Source: an uncultured Clostridia bacterium (GTDB lineage Bacteria; Bacillota; Clostridia; Christensenellales; Borkfalkiaceae). From it: a stretch of DNA of 64,000 bases. The stretch covers positions 24,749 to 88,748 of the forward strand of contig CANRGG010000002.1 of the NCBI GenBank assembly GCA_947630115.1, written 5' to 3'. Each line of letters opens with the position of its first letter. The stretch's first letter is position 1. Under the pieces are notes generated by a model. It did not search any database and had not been told where the DNA came from. It worked only from the letters and a program-made list of their open reading frames with translations. Of the stretch, positions 50,789 to 59,488 are shown in pieces. Both the position numbers and the translations under genes were made by a program.

Positions 50789-52186
50789 ATGACATCTTTA
50801 CTTTCTGCGGTCACGCAATTCACCATGCAAAACAGCTTCAGTATCGATCTGGGCTGGCTTGCGAATTTCGTCAAGATCATCATCGAAGGAGTCGGTATCG
50901 TCGGATGGGGCGTTATCGTCTTTACGCTTATTCTGAAAGCGATCACGACGCCCTTCGATATCTATCAGCGCGTCAAAATGCGCAAACAGACGCTCATCAT
51001 GCGCAGCATGCAGGACGATCTCGAGAAACTGCAAAAGCAGTATGCGAACGACAAGGACGCATACAGCCGGAAAATGCTCGAATTGCAGAAAAAGAACGGG
51101 ATCGGACTGTTTTCCGCCTGCCTGCCGATGATCATCTCCTTCGTCATCCTCATCTTTGCGGTGACGGCGTTCCAATCCTATGCGAATTACGCGAATCTCT
51201 CCATGTACCAGGGCATGGCGCAGAGCTATAATGCCGCGGTGCTCGCATACGCGCCCGACGCGCAGTCCGCGGAAACGGTCACCGTCAGCGAATATCTCGA
51301 CGAAGCCTCCGGCGCCACGCGCGTGCGGGTGGAATCCTCTGCGGCGGATTGCTACCTCTATTATACCTGCGCCAAGGAAGATTACGAAAAAGATCCCGCT
51401 ACGGCGGAAAAGTATTACTATATTCTGATCGACAAATTCTACACCGAGCAATCCGACGCCGCATTCAAGCAGGAAGTCGGGGCCTTTCTCGCCGAATACA
51501 CCGGGAAAGCGGCGGGGACCGAGACAGATGAGGAGCTTGCGCTCGGCTGTAACGCCTGGTTCAAAAACGAGGGCGCAAAGGCTGCCGCCGAGCATTTCCG
51601 CACGACCGAAAATCCTGGCTTTTTATGGATCAAAAACGTCTGGTATCCGGACGTCAGCTATAAACATCCTATCCAGGATTATGCCGGCTTCATCAGCTCG
51701 ATCTCCGCGGATATCGTGGACGCTTACGGCAGGGAGAGTACGATCGCCGAAGTGTTCCCCGAAGCGCAGTACAACGACATGACCGCCCTTCTCGGCGAAG
51801 AAAAAGAGCAGGCGAACGGCTATTATATCCTCATCATTCTCACGATCGGGCTCATGGTGCTCTCGCAGCTCATCATGATGAAGAGCCAGAAGGAATCCAA
51901 CAAGTACCAGACGGTGGACGGACAGGGCGCGGCGACGCAGAAAATGATGCTCTTCATCATGCCGCTCATCTATGCGATCACCGGATTTTTGTGGACGGCA
52001 GCGTTCTCCATCTATATCGCCGTCAGCTCGATCTTCGGGATCGTGATCACACTGATCTCCAATCTCGTCCTCGACCGCGTTTTCCGGAAGAAAGAGGAAG
52101 AGGCGATCAAGGCGCGCTATACCCGCACGGTGCCCTGGAAAACGGACGCAGGACAAAACGGCAAAAAAGACAAAAAGAAAAAATAA
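50789..52186 (+). CDS. yidC: YidC/Oxa1-type membrane insertase with large extracytoplasmic insertion
   Basis: A 465-residue insertase; Gram-positive YidC proteins are usually ~260-280 residues. A first membrane segment (VGIVGWGVIVFTLILKAITT) is followed by the cytosolic charged hairpin (YQRVKMRKQTLIMRSMQDDL) and QLKKNGIGL-like motif (ELQKKNGIGLFSACLPMIIS). Between the second segment and GYYILIILTIGLMVLSQLIM there are ~210 residues (~130-343) of polar sequence outside the membrane. The last segments (LFIMPLIYAITGFLWTAAFS, SIFGIVITLISNLVL) and a basic tail end it. The ATG at 50789 has AAGGA 4 nt upstream. Confidence 0.93.
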   Translation: MTSLLSAVTQFTMQNSFSIDLGWLANFVKIIIEGVGIVGWGVIVFTLILKAITTPFDIYQRVKMRKQTLIMRSMQDDLEKLQKQYANDKDAYSRKMLELQKKNGIGLFSACLPMIISFVILIFAVTAFQSYANYANLSMYQGMAQSYNAAVLAYAPDAQSAETVTVSEYLDEASGATRVRVESSAADCYLYYTCAKEDYEKDPATAEKYYYILIDKFYTEQSDAAFKQEVGAFLAEYTGKAAGTETDEELALGCNAWFKNEGAKAAAEHFRTTENPGFLWIKNVWYPDVSYKHPIQDYAGFISSISADIVDAYGRESTIAEVFPEAQYNDMTALLGEEKEQANGYYILIILTIGLMVLSQLIMMKSQKESNKYQTVDGQGAATQKMMLFIMPLIYAITGFLWTAAFSIYIAVSSIFGIVITLISNLVLDRVFRKKEEEAIKARYTRTVPWKTDAGQNGKKDKKKK

Positions 52187-52207
52187 CTCGAAAGGGGCTT
52201 ATGTAAT

Positions 52208-53137
52208 ATGTCGGAAAATTTATTCAGCGGTAAGACGGCGGAGGAAGCCGTCGAGACAGGACTTCGCGAACTCGGCTTGAAACGCGAAGAAGTGCAGATC
52301 GAGGTGATCGAGGAAGGGAAGCGCAAGCTGTTCGGCTCGGTCCCCGCGCAGGTGCGGCTCACCCCCATTCCGAAACAGACGGACGGGGAGCGCGCGTTGA
52401 AATTTTTGGAGGGACTGACGGAACTGCTCGGGCAAGATCTCGTTCCCGCGCTCAAAGAGGAGTCGGAACGGATCGTGATCGACCTCTCCGGCGGGGGAAA
52501 GAGCCTGATCGGGCGGCACGGCGAAGTCATCGACGCGATCCAGACCCTTGCGGGCGCGGTCGCAAACATCGGCAGAGAAGAGTATGTCCGCGTCGTGGTG
52601 GACTGTGAAAATTACCGCGAGGATCGGGAAAACACCTTGAAGCGGGTCGCAGAAAAGATGGCGGCAAAGGCGGTGCGGCTCGGAAAGCGCGTGCGCCTCG
52701 AACCCATGAACCCCTATGAGCGCAGGATCATCCACGCGGCGCTCGTGGACAGCCCCGACGTCACGACGAAGAGCGAAGGCAAGGAGCCGATGAGATTTGT
52801 CGTGATCATTCCGAAAAATCTCAAGCCCTATGAGAGAAAGGACCGCGGCGGACGCGGAGGCGATCGGAACCGCGGCCGGGACAACCGCTATTCGGGCGGG
52901 AACCGCGGGGGAGATCGGAACCGTGGCCGAGACCGCGACAACAAGAAGCCCTACCCGAAGCGCGAACTGCCCAAGGACGACACCCCGCAGACGACGGGCA
53001 CGAGCCTCAACCGCGGCGGCGGGAACAGCGGGTTCCGCAAGGGCGGTTTCAGCGGCTTCTTCGGGACCTATCTGGGCAATTCCCGCGACGAAAACGAGAA
53101 CGAGACGCCTTCTTCGGACGACAAGACCGAGGAATAA
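52208..53137 (+). CDS. jag: Jag/KhpB RNA-binding protein with RGG-rich tail
   Basis: A 309-residue protein. Jag-N (~1-50; FSGKTAEEAVETGLRELGLK), a KH domain (~78-150; SLIGRHGEVIDAIQTL) and an R3H domain (~155-205; NPYERRIIHAALVDSPDVTT) are in the usual order. The C-terminal ~100 residues are Gly/Arg/Asp/Asn-rich with RGG-like units (DRGGRGGDRNRGRDN, GGNRGGDRNRGRDRD), a longer tail than the common family member has. Works with KhpA in RNA binding and cell division in relatives. Follows yidC. Confidence 0.93.
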   Translation: MSENLFSGKTAEEAVETGLRELGLKREEVQIEVIEEGKRKLFGSVPAQVRLTPIPKQTDGERALKFLEGLTELLGQDLVPALKEESERIVIDLSGGGKSLIGRHGEVIDAIQTLAGAVANIGREEYVRVVVDCENYREDRENTLKRVAEKMAAKAVRLGKRVRLEPMNPYERRIIHAALVDSPDVTTKSEGKEPMRFVVIIPKNLKPYERKDRGGRGGDRNRGRDNRYSGGNRGGDRNRGRDRDNKKPYPKRELPKDDTPQTTGTSLNRGGGNSGFRKGGFSGFFGTYLGNSRDENENETPSSDDKTEE

Positions 53138-53181
53138 CGCAAAACGGGTCGCAAAAAGCGACGCATTGAAGCGAAAAACCG

Positions 53182-53213
53182 ACCTTCCGCGCACATTTCG
53201 CGGAAGGTTTTTT
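53182..53213 (+). terminator. Terminator after jag
   Basis: Stem ACCTTCCGCG / CGCGGAAGGT with a 7-nt loop followed by a T-run. Confidence 0.8.
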
Positions 53214-53227
53214 CTTGCCTGAAATTC

Positions 53228-53256
53228 TTTACAAACGCAAAAAAATTTTGTATAAT
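53228..53256 (+). promoter_or_regulatory. Promoter of the 53305 lipoprotein gene
   Basis: TTTACA (53228-53233), 17-nt spacer, TATAAT (53251-53256). Confidence 0.65.
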
Positions 53257-53304
53257 GAAAGAGTCAAATTCTCTTTGCATTCAAAAGACTTGTGGAGGAA
53301 CCGT

Positions 53305-54351
53305 ATGAAAAAACTGAAAAGAAAGACGGCCGCGCTCGCGCTTTTTGCGGGGCTCTTGATGGGCGCCGGTCTCGGGTGCACGGCATGTTCAAATCCCGTC
53401 CCGCCGCCCGCGATCGACAACGGCGGCAGCCAGACCGACCCCGGCGACAACGATCGTCCGGATGAAACGCCTGACGAAAATCCGAAAACGCCTGACGAAA
53501 ATCCGGAAAAACCAGACGGGAAAGATCCCGCGCCCGACACGCCGCCCAAAGAAGATCCCGCCGAAAAACTGAAAAAGGGCGTTGAAAAGTTCGATGAATT
53601 TTTGGAAAAGGCGATCTCGACGAAGAATTTCACCTGTTCGCAAGCGGGCGGCGGGAAGGAGCTGCTCGCCGAGATCGACGGCGGAAACGCGAAGATGACC
53701 GAAGCCGGCCGTTCAACCTATTATGAAGGGGCGGAAAACGGGAATTTTTCGTATGTTTGGAGCGACGAGCTCGAGCTTTGGGAGAAAGATTTCAGCGAAA
53801 CGACTTCAGATTCCTTGATCTCTTCCCTGTTCGGCGCGCTCAAAGAGATCAAGTGGGATACCTTCGACGAAGAGGCGCAAAAGCTTTCCGGGAACACCCA
53901 ATTCGGACTGGACGGGTCGGCGGCGTCGGTGCCGGTGGAGGCAGATCTGTCCGCGGCGGGCGCGCTGTCGCTGGTTTTGCGCGCGGAAAGCGGGGAGGTG
54001 GAGATCGAAATCGGCAAAGTTGGCGGCACGGCGGTGAGCCTGCCGGCATTCGAGCAGGTGCACGATAAAACGTTGCCGGTCGAAAACATTTATGAGATTG
54101 TGGACGGGGAATATCAATGGAACATACCGCTGCTGTTTGACATTTTCGACAAATGGATGAAGGGCGACAATCAGTATCAGAATGATTATTATAATGAATA
54201 TGCAAAGAGATTTCAATATGTAGAACTTCTTTTTGTTAACCCGAATGATATAAATTTTAAGATTGGTGTAATTGCAAAAGATATTGAAACGAATGAGTGT
54301 CGATATAATACACTGAGCTTTGTGAAAGATAGCTTTTATGAAAAGCTGTAA
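53305..54351 (+). CDS. Putative lipoprotein, interrupted by in-frame stop
   Basis: A 348-residue product as read. It has an N-terminal signal-like segment (TAALALFAGLLMGAGLGCTA); the cysteine context (GLGC, CTAC) is a weak lipobox. A Pro/Asp/Glu-rich linker with repeats of the TPDENP type (~45-90) leads to a beta-rich domain. Base composition becomes AT-richer after ~54150. After TAA at 54349-54351 the same frame stays open to 54879, so the original protein may have been ~523 residues. GGAGG is 6 nt before the ATG. No function is known. Confidence 0.7.
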   Translation: MKKLKRKTAALALFAGLLMGAGLGCTACSNPVPPPAIDNGGSQTDPGDNDRPDETPDENPKTPDENPEKPDGKDPAPDTPPKEDPAEKLKKGVEKFDEFLEKAISTKNFTCSQAGGGKELLAEIDGGNAKMTEAGRSTYYEGAENGNFSYVWSDELELWEKDFSETTSDSLISSLFGALKEIKWDTFDEEAQKLSGNTQFGLDGSAASVPVEADLSAAGALSLVLRAESGEVEIEIGKVGGTAVSLPAFEQVHDKTLPVENIYEIVDGEYQWNIPLLFDIFDKWMKGDNQYQNDYYNEYAKRFQYVELLFVNPNDINFKIGVIAKDIETNECRYNTLSFVKDSFYEKL

Positions 54352-54879
54352 TGCGGTGATTTACAAACGAAAGATAATTTTTTAGACTACTTAAATGGAA
54401 CGATTTACAAGGAATTTCCAAGAGGAACAAGTATTCCATTTGAGTATTCCACCGACACGGCGACGGCGGAGCAGCAAACAGAATTCGAGGCCTTGACGAA
54501 AAACGTCCTTGACCGCTTGGAAACCGTCGGCTTGCAAGGAGACAGCGTCAACAATGAGGGGCAAAAAACGACCAAGTTTGCCCATGCCAAGGTTTTGTTC
54601 GGCTTCAAAACGCTAAATTCTCATACAGTCGCCGGCGCCGATTTGGGAAATAGACAGGATTGGAATCAATATTATTTGGTTGAAATTGACGGAAAAATCG
54701 AATTTATAAATTTTGGAATTATTGCAAGCATTGATGGAATTGGGGACGCGATTTATAAAGTTGTCAACAATAGCGAAAAGCGTTGGATGGTTTCGACGTT
54801 ATTTGAACGAGAACTTGACGCCGGGAACCTTGAGTTATATCAAACATATTGGTATGAACATGGGAAATCCGCGGTTTGA
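54352..54879 (+). pseudogene. In-frame continuation of the lipoprotein gene after a stop codon
   Basis: The reading frame of the lipoprotein gene continues without another stop for 175 codons (CGDLQTKDNFLDYLNGT ... NQYYLVEIDGKIEFINFGII ... TYWYEHGKSAV). The only internal start candidate with length is a TTG at 54493 without a ribosome binding site. A single TAA in an otherwise open frame suggests a nonsense mutation, a sequencing difference, or stop readthrough. Confidence 0.6.
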
Positions 54880-54974
54880 AATTTTGAATTTTGACTGAAT
54901 ATGCTCCGCATGATCCTCGACTATGCGGACAACGTGGATTATGCAGCGCCCTTCGGCTTCCGTCGGGCGCTGAA

Positions 54975-55183
54975 TTTTTGCCTTCGCCCGCCCCGCTGTT
55001 TTTGTTGATAGCTTTTTGTCAGGTGCTGGGGGTTTTGCTGCAACTTTCCTTCGTGTGCCGCGGGTTTTGCCGTAATTTTTTGTCGAGCCTCGCTTTTTGT
55101 CGAAACTTTTTGACAGGTGCCACTTTTTGCCGTAAATTTCCGTCGGCACCATGTTTTTATCAACTATTTTTCAGAAATTCCTC
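54975..55183. repeat. Degenerate ~30-bp tandem repeats
   Basis: Five to six imperfect units begin about every 30 bp (near 54999, 55031, 55064, 55094, 55124, 55154). Each starts TTTTTG or TTTTGC and shares words such as TTTTGCCGTAA, CTTTTTGTCG and GGTGCCAC. The minus-strand translation also shows 10-residue periodicity in two frames. The last unit covers the stop codon of the small gene at 55160. No spacer-repeat structure, so it is not a CRISPR. Confidence 0.6.
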
Positions 55184-55390
55184 TGCGCGCTGCTTGGAAA
55201 ACGCCGTGATCGCCTCTTTCGCGTAGACCGACTCGCTGCCGCCGTACGTGTAGAGAAAGTAATCTCCGTCCTTTGTCTGGAACAGCGTCGTCTCGAAGCC
55301 CTTCGGGTCGCCGTATGCGCCGTGCGTGATTTTTTTCACGACGTGCGCCGTCGCGGTGTCATAAGTTTTCATTTTGATTGTCTTAACCAT
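55160..55390 (-). CDS. Small hypothetical protein
   Basis: A 76-residue protein of unknown function (MVKTIKMKTYDTATAHVVKK, ITHGAYGDPKGFETTLFQTK, DGDYFLYTYGGSESVY, ending in a short helix AITAFSKQRAEEF). It looks like a compact beta-sheet plus helix. GGGAG lies 8 nt before the ATG. The flanks are degenerate repeats on both sides, and AT content is higher than in the neighbouring core genes. Confidence 0.6.
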   Translation of the reverse strand: MVKTIKMKTYDTATAHVVKKITHGAYGDPKGFETTLFQTKDGDYFLYTYGGSESVYAKEAITAFSKQRAEEFLKNS

Positions 55391-55486
55391 TTTTTATCTC
55401 CCTGCGTTTAGTTTTTGCGCTTCGCCGTTCTTTTATTCGGGCCTTTCTGTTCCGTCTTTCTGCGCCATCAAGAGGTCCCATTTGCA

Positions 55487-55650
55487 ACATAAAACGCCAC
55501 ACGATTACAGAAAAATGCGCCAAAGTACTTTTCTTTGTTCCACAAAATGCTGCACGGTTGCATAAAAACGCACTATGACACCTCGCGCAGATCAGATGTA
55601 TTATACCTTTTATTTCGCTACATAGAATGCCGTTCGATTGCGTAAAAATT
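55487..55650 (-). repeat. Degenerate copies of the yyaC 3' end
   Basis: The plus-strand sequence over the yyaC 3' end (ATAGAATGCCGTTCGATTGC, from 55622) has two similar, more diverged copies starting near 55540 (CACAAAATGCTGCACGGTTG) and 55487 (ACATAAAACGCCACACGATT). Each is followed by a similar A-rich and CGC word. It looks like serial duplication and decay beyond the gene end. The gap 55391-55609 holds no gene. Confidence 0.5.
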
Positions 55651-56161
55651 CGCTGAGCGCCTCGCAGATCGTCTCAGCCATTTGATAGACAACGCACAGG
55701 CGCGTTAAATTCAGTTTCGCAAAGCTGAAATTGTTTTTTTCTGTCACGATCCCGAGGATTGAGCAGTCCCCCACCCGATTCAAACGTTTGTTTGCGCCTG
55801 CGCCTGGCTGTAAAGAGGTATCGGAAAGCTTGATGAGTCCGATCTCATTGCGATCGCCGACTGCTGCGTCTACCGCAATGACCTTGGAATTGGGATGGGT
55901 TTTCTTCAAAAATTTCCCCAAATATTTGATTTCCTTCGCCGTCACGGGCGTGCGCAGGGTTCCGTAAACAAATGCTGAGCCGTGTGCGAGTCGCTCGGAC
56001 AGCATAGTACCGACGATTGGGCCGAGGCTGTCGCCGATCGCCAGATCGCTTCCGATACACGCGATCACCGGCGGCGCAGTCATATTTCCGACTAAATTAT
56101 GCAGCGCATGTTCCGCGCCAATGTGCGCCATTGAATTAAAGGCATGAAACGAGTAATCCAT
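55610..56161 (-). CDS. yyaC: Sporulation protein YyaC (germination-protease-like fold)
   Basis: A 183-residue member of the DUF1256/YyaC family related to GPR-type proteins. CIGSDLAIGDSLGPIVGTML, then VYGTLRTPVTAKEI, VIAVDAAVGDRNEIG and LQPGAGANKRL are conserved. It is found in endospore formers, usually near the origin together with parAB. The ATG at 56159-56161 has GGGGG 4-5 nt upstream; an in-frame extension overlapping the divergent gene leader is rejected. Confidence 0.9.
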   Translation of the reverse strand: MDYSFHAFNSMAHIGAEHALHNLVGNMTAPPVIACIGSDLAIGDSLGPIVGTMLSERLAHGSAFVYGTLRTPVTAKEIKYLGKFLKKTHPNSKVIAVDAAVGDRNEIGLIKLSDTSLQPGAGANKRLNRVGDCSILGIVTEKNNFSFAKLNLTRLCVVYQMAETICEALSEFLRNRTAFYVAK

Positions 56162-56291
56162 GAGTCCCCCATTTCGCTTGATTTTTGCCGAAACCGAAAA
56201 TTTTATACGAATTTGGATAAAATCCCCTAAAAAAGTCAAGACAAATGATTTGGATTCGTGTATAATAGAAGGGAACTTCGGAGGTGGGTTC

Positions 56292-57041
56292 ATGCAAACC
56301 TTGATTCTTGCTTCGTTTGGCTGGATTTTTGACGTGCTTTTCTTCGCCGTTTTGATTTTAAGGACGGTTTACGGTGCACACCGCGGCTTTATTGTGGAAG
56401 CGTGCAAGCTTGCGGGTAAAGTTGCGTCAATCATTTTTGCTTTTATGCTTTGCGTCTCGTTCTCTAATTTTTTGGAGAGTTGTTTTGGAATGACCTCGGC
56501 AATTGCAAACCGTATTGCGTCATCCATTGCTAAAAACGAGGCCTATGCCGCCGCATTTCCGATTGCCATTCCCAGCTCAGAGCTTCTCGACGTTCTGACC
56601 GAAATGGGTATTGGCGCAATTCCCAGATGGTTTATTGCGATCGGATTTTCCGACGTCAAAATGATACCCGCGGGAACGACGCCGGCATTGATGATTGGCT
56701 CCATTTTGGCAAAATGGATTGCGATCGTTATTTCGTTCTTCCTGCTGATCATTTTGATTCGCTTGGCCGTTGTGTTTTTATCGAAACTCATGACAAAAGT
56801 CGTTGATAAACTTGCACCGTTTCGATTGCTAAATCAATTCTTGGGCGCACTGCTTGGGTTTGCAAAGGCTTGCTTTCTTTTGTTTATCGCCTTAACGGTG
56901 TTGAGCTGGCTGCCTATGGACTCCGCCTTCGAGTCAAGTTTTCTCGTCGGAAATATTATTTCGTCGGAGTGGTTTCGAAGTGCCACCGGCTATGCAATCT
57001 CCGGAAAATGGTTTACCGATTTTCTCGCCGCTGCAAAATAA
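56292..57041 (+). CDS. CvpA-family membrane protein
   Basis: A 249-residue protein with about four to five membrane segments. The first helices (WIFDVLFFAVLILRTVYGAH, RGFIVEACKLAGKVASIIFA) carry the GxxRGF pattern of CvpA-like proteins, with a final cytosolic or membrane-near segment. CvpA is linked to envelope functions and colicin V production in E. coli; the role in Firmicutes is unclear. GGAGG is 7 nt before the ATG at 56292. Divergent from yyaC. Confidence 0.78.
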   Translation: MQTLILASFGWIFDVLFFAVLILRTVYGAHRGFIVEACKLAGKVASIIFAFMLCVSFSNFLESCFGMTSAIANRIASSIAKNEAYAAAFPIAIPSSELLDVLTEMGIGAIPRWFIAIGFSDVKMIPAGTTPALMIGSILAKWIAIVISFFLLIILIRLAVVFLSKLMTKVVDKLAPFRLLNQFLGALLGFAKACFLLFIALTVLSWLPMDSAFESSFLVGNIISSEWFRSATGYAISGKWFTDFLAAAK

Positions 57042-57048
57042 GATTTGA

Positions 57049-57074
57049 AAAGACCGCATCCGCGCGGTCTTTAT
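57049..57074 (+). terminator. Terminator after CvpA-family gene
   Basis: Stem AAAGACCGC / GCGGTCTTT with a 6-nt loop, then T-rich sequence. Confidence 0.75.
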
Positions 57075-57123
57075 CTTTTATAAAAAGCCCCACTTTGCGT
57101 TTCGTGAAAACATTTGCGTTAAT

Positions 57124-57139
57124 TGTTTCACGTGAAACA
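57124..57139. other. parS: parS site 1 (perfect consensus)
   Basis: TGTTTCACGTGAAACA, a perfect 16-bp palindrome matching the ParB-binding consensus TGTTNCACGTGAAACA. It lies 8.4 kb from the origin and ~2.4 kb upstream of parA. Confidence 0.93.
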
Positions 57140-57167
57140 CCCAGTATTCAGATAAAAGAACATGGAT

Positions 57168-57183
57168 TGTTTCACATGAAACA
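57168..57183. other. parS: parS site 2 (one mismatch)
   Basis: TGTTTCACATGAAACA differs from the consensus at one central base. It starts 44 bp from the start of site 1. Together they occupy the gap between the CvpA gene and ftsH; the rest of this 329-nt gap holds the ftsH promoter. Confidence 0.75.
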
Positions 57184-57283
57184 TTTTTGGGGAAAAAATA
57201 AGCGATTTTTAATAGGTGCAGAGGTAAACATAAGGTTCTCGAAGATATTTTTTGAAAAACAGGAAAGAAATGCCGTAATATGC

Positions 57284-57312
57284 TTGCATTTCCAAAGAAG
57301 ATGTGATACAAT
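57284..57312 (+). promoter_or_regulatory. Promoter of ftsH
   Basis: TTGCAT (57284-57289), 17-nt spacer, TACAAT (57307-57312). Confidence 0.65.
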
Positions 57313-57370
57313 AATAAAGACAAAACGACCATACTGTGGCGTGTACAAATAAAAAGATAAGGAGCAAAAG

Positions 57371-59434
57371 TTGAGCAAAACCTTTAAGATAGTTCTCACA
57401 GTGATTCTGGTGGGCGTGCTTGGGATCGGGTTGTATTTCGTGATCACGACAAAATACAAGAACGACCGCGAAATCTCCGCAACGGAATTCGAGAAGCGGA
57501 TCGTCAATAGTGAGATGTACCCCGATGAGGGGCGTATCGTGATGATCCGGGTGGAAAATTACACGGTTTACGGCTACACGAGCAAGGACGCGGCGAATTA
57601 TACCTATTGGGCGAACATGTTCAGCCTCTATGGTGCCGACGCGTGGAACACGGTGCTTGCGGATTGGAGCGAGAAAGGCCTTGAAATCTGGTACACCGAT
57701 CCGAATGCGGGAGCCGGTTGGGGCAATTTCATTTATATCGCGGTGCTGGTCGTCGGAGTTGTTGCATTCTTCCTCGTTCTTCGCGCGACGAGCGGCGGTG
57801 GCGGCAAGGTGATGAACTTCGGCAAGACGAAGGCGAAGGTTTCTACCAATCTGAAAGTCCGCTTCTCTGACGTTGCGGGGGCGGAGGAGGAAAAAGTCGA
57901 GCTTGCCGAGATCGTCGAGTTTTTGAAAACCCCCAAAAAGTTTTCCGACCTTGGGGCGAGGATCCCGAAGGGCGTTCTTTTGGTTGGGCCTCCCGGAACG
58001 GGTAAAACTTTGTTCGCCAAGGCGGTCGCAGGCGAAGCGGGCGTGCCGTTTTTCTCGGTCAGCGGTTCTGACTTCGTGGAAATGTACGTCGGCGTCGGCG
58101 CGTCGCGTGTGCGCGATCTGTTTGATATGGCAAAGCGGAACCAGCCGTGTATCATCTTTATTGATGAGATCGACGCGGTCGGCAGACAGCGTGGAGCGGG
58201 TCTCGGCGGCGGGAACGACGAACGGGAACAGACGTTGAACCAGATCCTTGTCCAAATGGATGGGTTTGATTCCAACGAGGGCGTCATCGTGATGGCAGCG
58301 ACAAACCGTGCGGATATTTTGGATAGCGCATTGCTTCGGCCGGGGCGCTTTGATAGGCAAATATATGTTCACATGCCGGACGTCAAGGGGCGCGAACAAA
58401 TTTTGAAAGTTCATGCCCGGAACAAACCGCTTGCGCCCGATGTCAACTTCAAAACGATCGCGCGTATGACGAGCGGCTTTTCGGGAGCGGATCTTGCCAA
58501 TCTTCTCAATGAGGCGGCGATTTTGGCCGCGCGGCTCGGCAAAAGTACGATCGGTAACCTCGAGCTCTACGAGGGAATTAACAAAGTCATTATGGGGCCG
58601 CAGAAAAAGAGCCGCGTCGTGACCGAAGAGGAAAAGCGGTTGACCGCTTATCACGAGTCGGGGCATGCGATCCTCGGCAAGCTGTGCCACGAGCGCGACA
58701 ACGTGCAGGAAGTGACGATCATTCCGCGCGGCGCAGCAGGCGGATATACACTTTATCGTCCTGAATCAGACAACAATCTGGAAACTTACGGCTATGCGCT
58801 GGCGCATATTTGTTCTGCGCTCGGCGGAAGAGTGGCGGAAGAGCTCGTCATCCATGATATCTCCTCCGGCGCGTCCGGGGATATCCGGCAGGTCACGGCG
58901 ATTGCGCGGAAAATGGTGATGGAATGGGGCATGAGCCAGAAGCTCGGCCCGATCGCCTATTCGAGCGACGGCCCTGTCTTTATTGGAAGAGATTTCGAGG
59001 AGCGCGCGACGTACAGCGAAGAGACCGCATCCGCGATCGACGAGGAAGTCAAGCGGATCGTCGCGGAACAATATGAACGCGCGAAGCGGCTGCTCACCGA
59101 GCACCGCAGCATTCTCGACAACATGGCGCACGTCCTTGTGGAGCGTGAGACGATCTACACCGCCGAGGTGGATATGCTCATGCGCGGCGCAAGCTGGGAA
59201 GAAGTGATCGCATATATGGAAGAGCATGACAAGGACGCGCCGGACGACCCGTTTGCTGTAATCCGCGGTTCGGATGGCGGCACGCAGACTGAAAATGCGC
59301 AGGGTGAAAGCACGCATAGCGATAATACGCAAACCGCGGACGGGAGCAAAGACGCTTTGGAGACGCAAAACGGTTCGGGCGCAGCGGACAGCAGTGCAGA
59401 AAAAGATCCCGAAAAACCGAACGGCGGGAACTGA
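57371..59434 (+). CDS. ftsH: ATP-dependent zinc metalloprotease FtsH
   Basis: A 687-residue membrane AAA+ protease that degrades membrane and regulatory proteins. Two membrane helices (~6-25 and ~115-137) enclose an extracytoplasmic domain. The Walker A GPPGTGKT is near residue 206, Walker B FIDEID follows, the second region of homology is [20 protein letters not shown], and the zinc site HESGH is near residue 427. A TTG start at 57371 is used, with AAGGAG 6 nt upstream. The C-terminal ~60 residues are a polar Gly/Ser/Thr/Asn tail. Confidence 0.97.
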   Translation: MSKTFKIVLTVILVGVLGIGLYFVITTKYKNDREISATEFEKRIVNSEMYPDEGRIVMIRVENYTVYGYTSKDAANYTYWANMFSLYGADAWNTVLADWSEKGLEIWYTDPNAGAGWGNFIYIAVLVVGVVAFFLVLRATSGGGGKVMNFGKTKAKVSTNLKVRFSDVAGAEEEKVELAEIVEFLKTPKKFSDLGARIPKGVLLVGPPGTGKTLFAKAVAGEAGVPFFSVSGSDFVEMYVGVGASRVRDLFDMAKRNQPCIIFIDEIDAVGRQRGAGLGGGNDEREQTLNQILVQMDGFDSNEGVIVMAATNRADILDSALLRPGRFDRQIYVHMPDVKGREQILKVHARNKPLAPDVNFKTIARMTSGFSGADLANLLNEAAILAARLGKSTIGNLELYEGINKVIMGPQKKSRVVTEEEKRLTAYHESGHAILGKLCHERDNVQEVTIIPRGAAGGYTLYRPESDNNLETYGYALAHICSALGGRVAEELVIHDISSGASGDIRQVTAIARKMVMEWGMSQKLGPIAYSSDGPVFIGRDFEERATYSEETASAIDEEVKRIVAEQYERAKRLLTEHRSILDNMAHVLVERETIYTAEVDMLMRGASWEEVIAYMEEHDKDAPDDPFAVIRGSDGGTQTENAQGESTHSDNTQTADGSKDALETQNGSGAADSSAEKDPEKPNGGN

Positions 59435-59488
59435 GACGATCGAAAGACCGTTCAAAATTACAAGCGAAAGGTCGGAGGATAAGACGGT

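Noticed and set aside
54939..55163. Minus-strand repeat ORF in the 30-bp repeats.
   Set aside because: TTG start without a ribosome binding site, and two frames are equally open because the period is a multiple of three; kept as a repeat, not a gene.
54975..55183. CRISPR array.
   Set aside because: Units are contiguous and diverged; there are no unique spacers and no cas genes.
57078..57332. Minus-strand frame across the parS sites.
   Set aside because: No start signal; the palindromes and the ftsH promoter explain this stretch.
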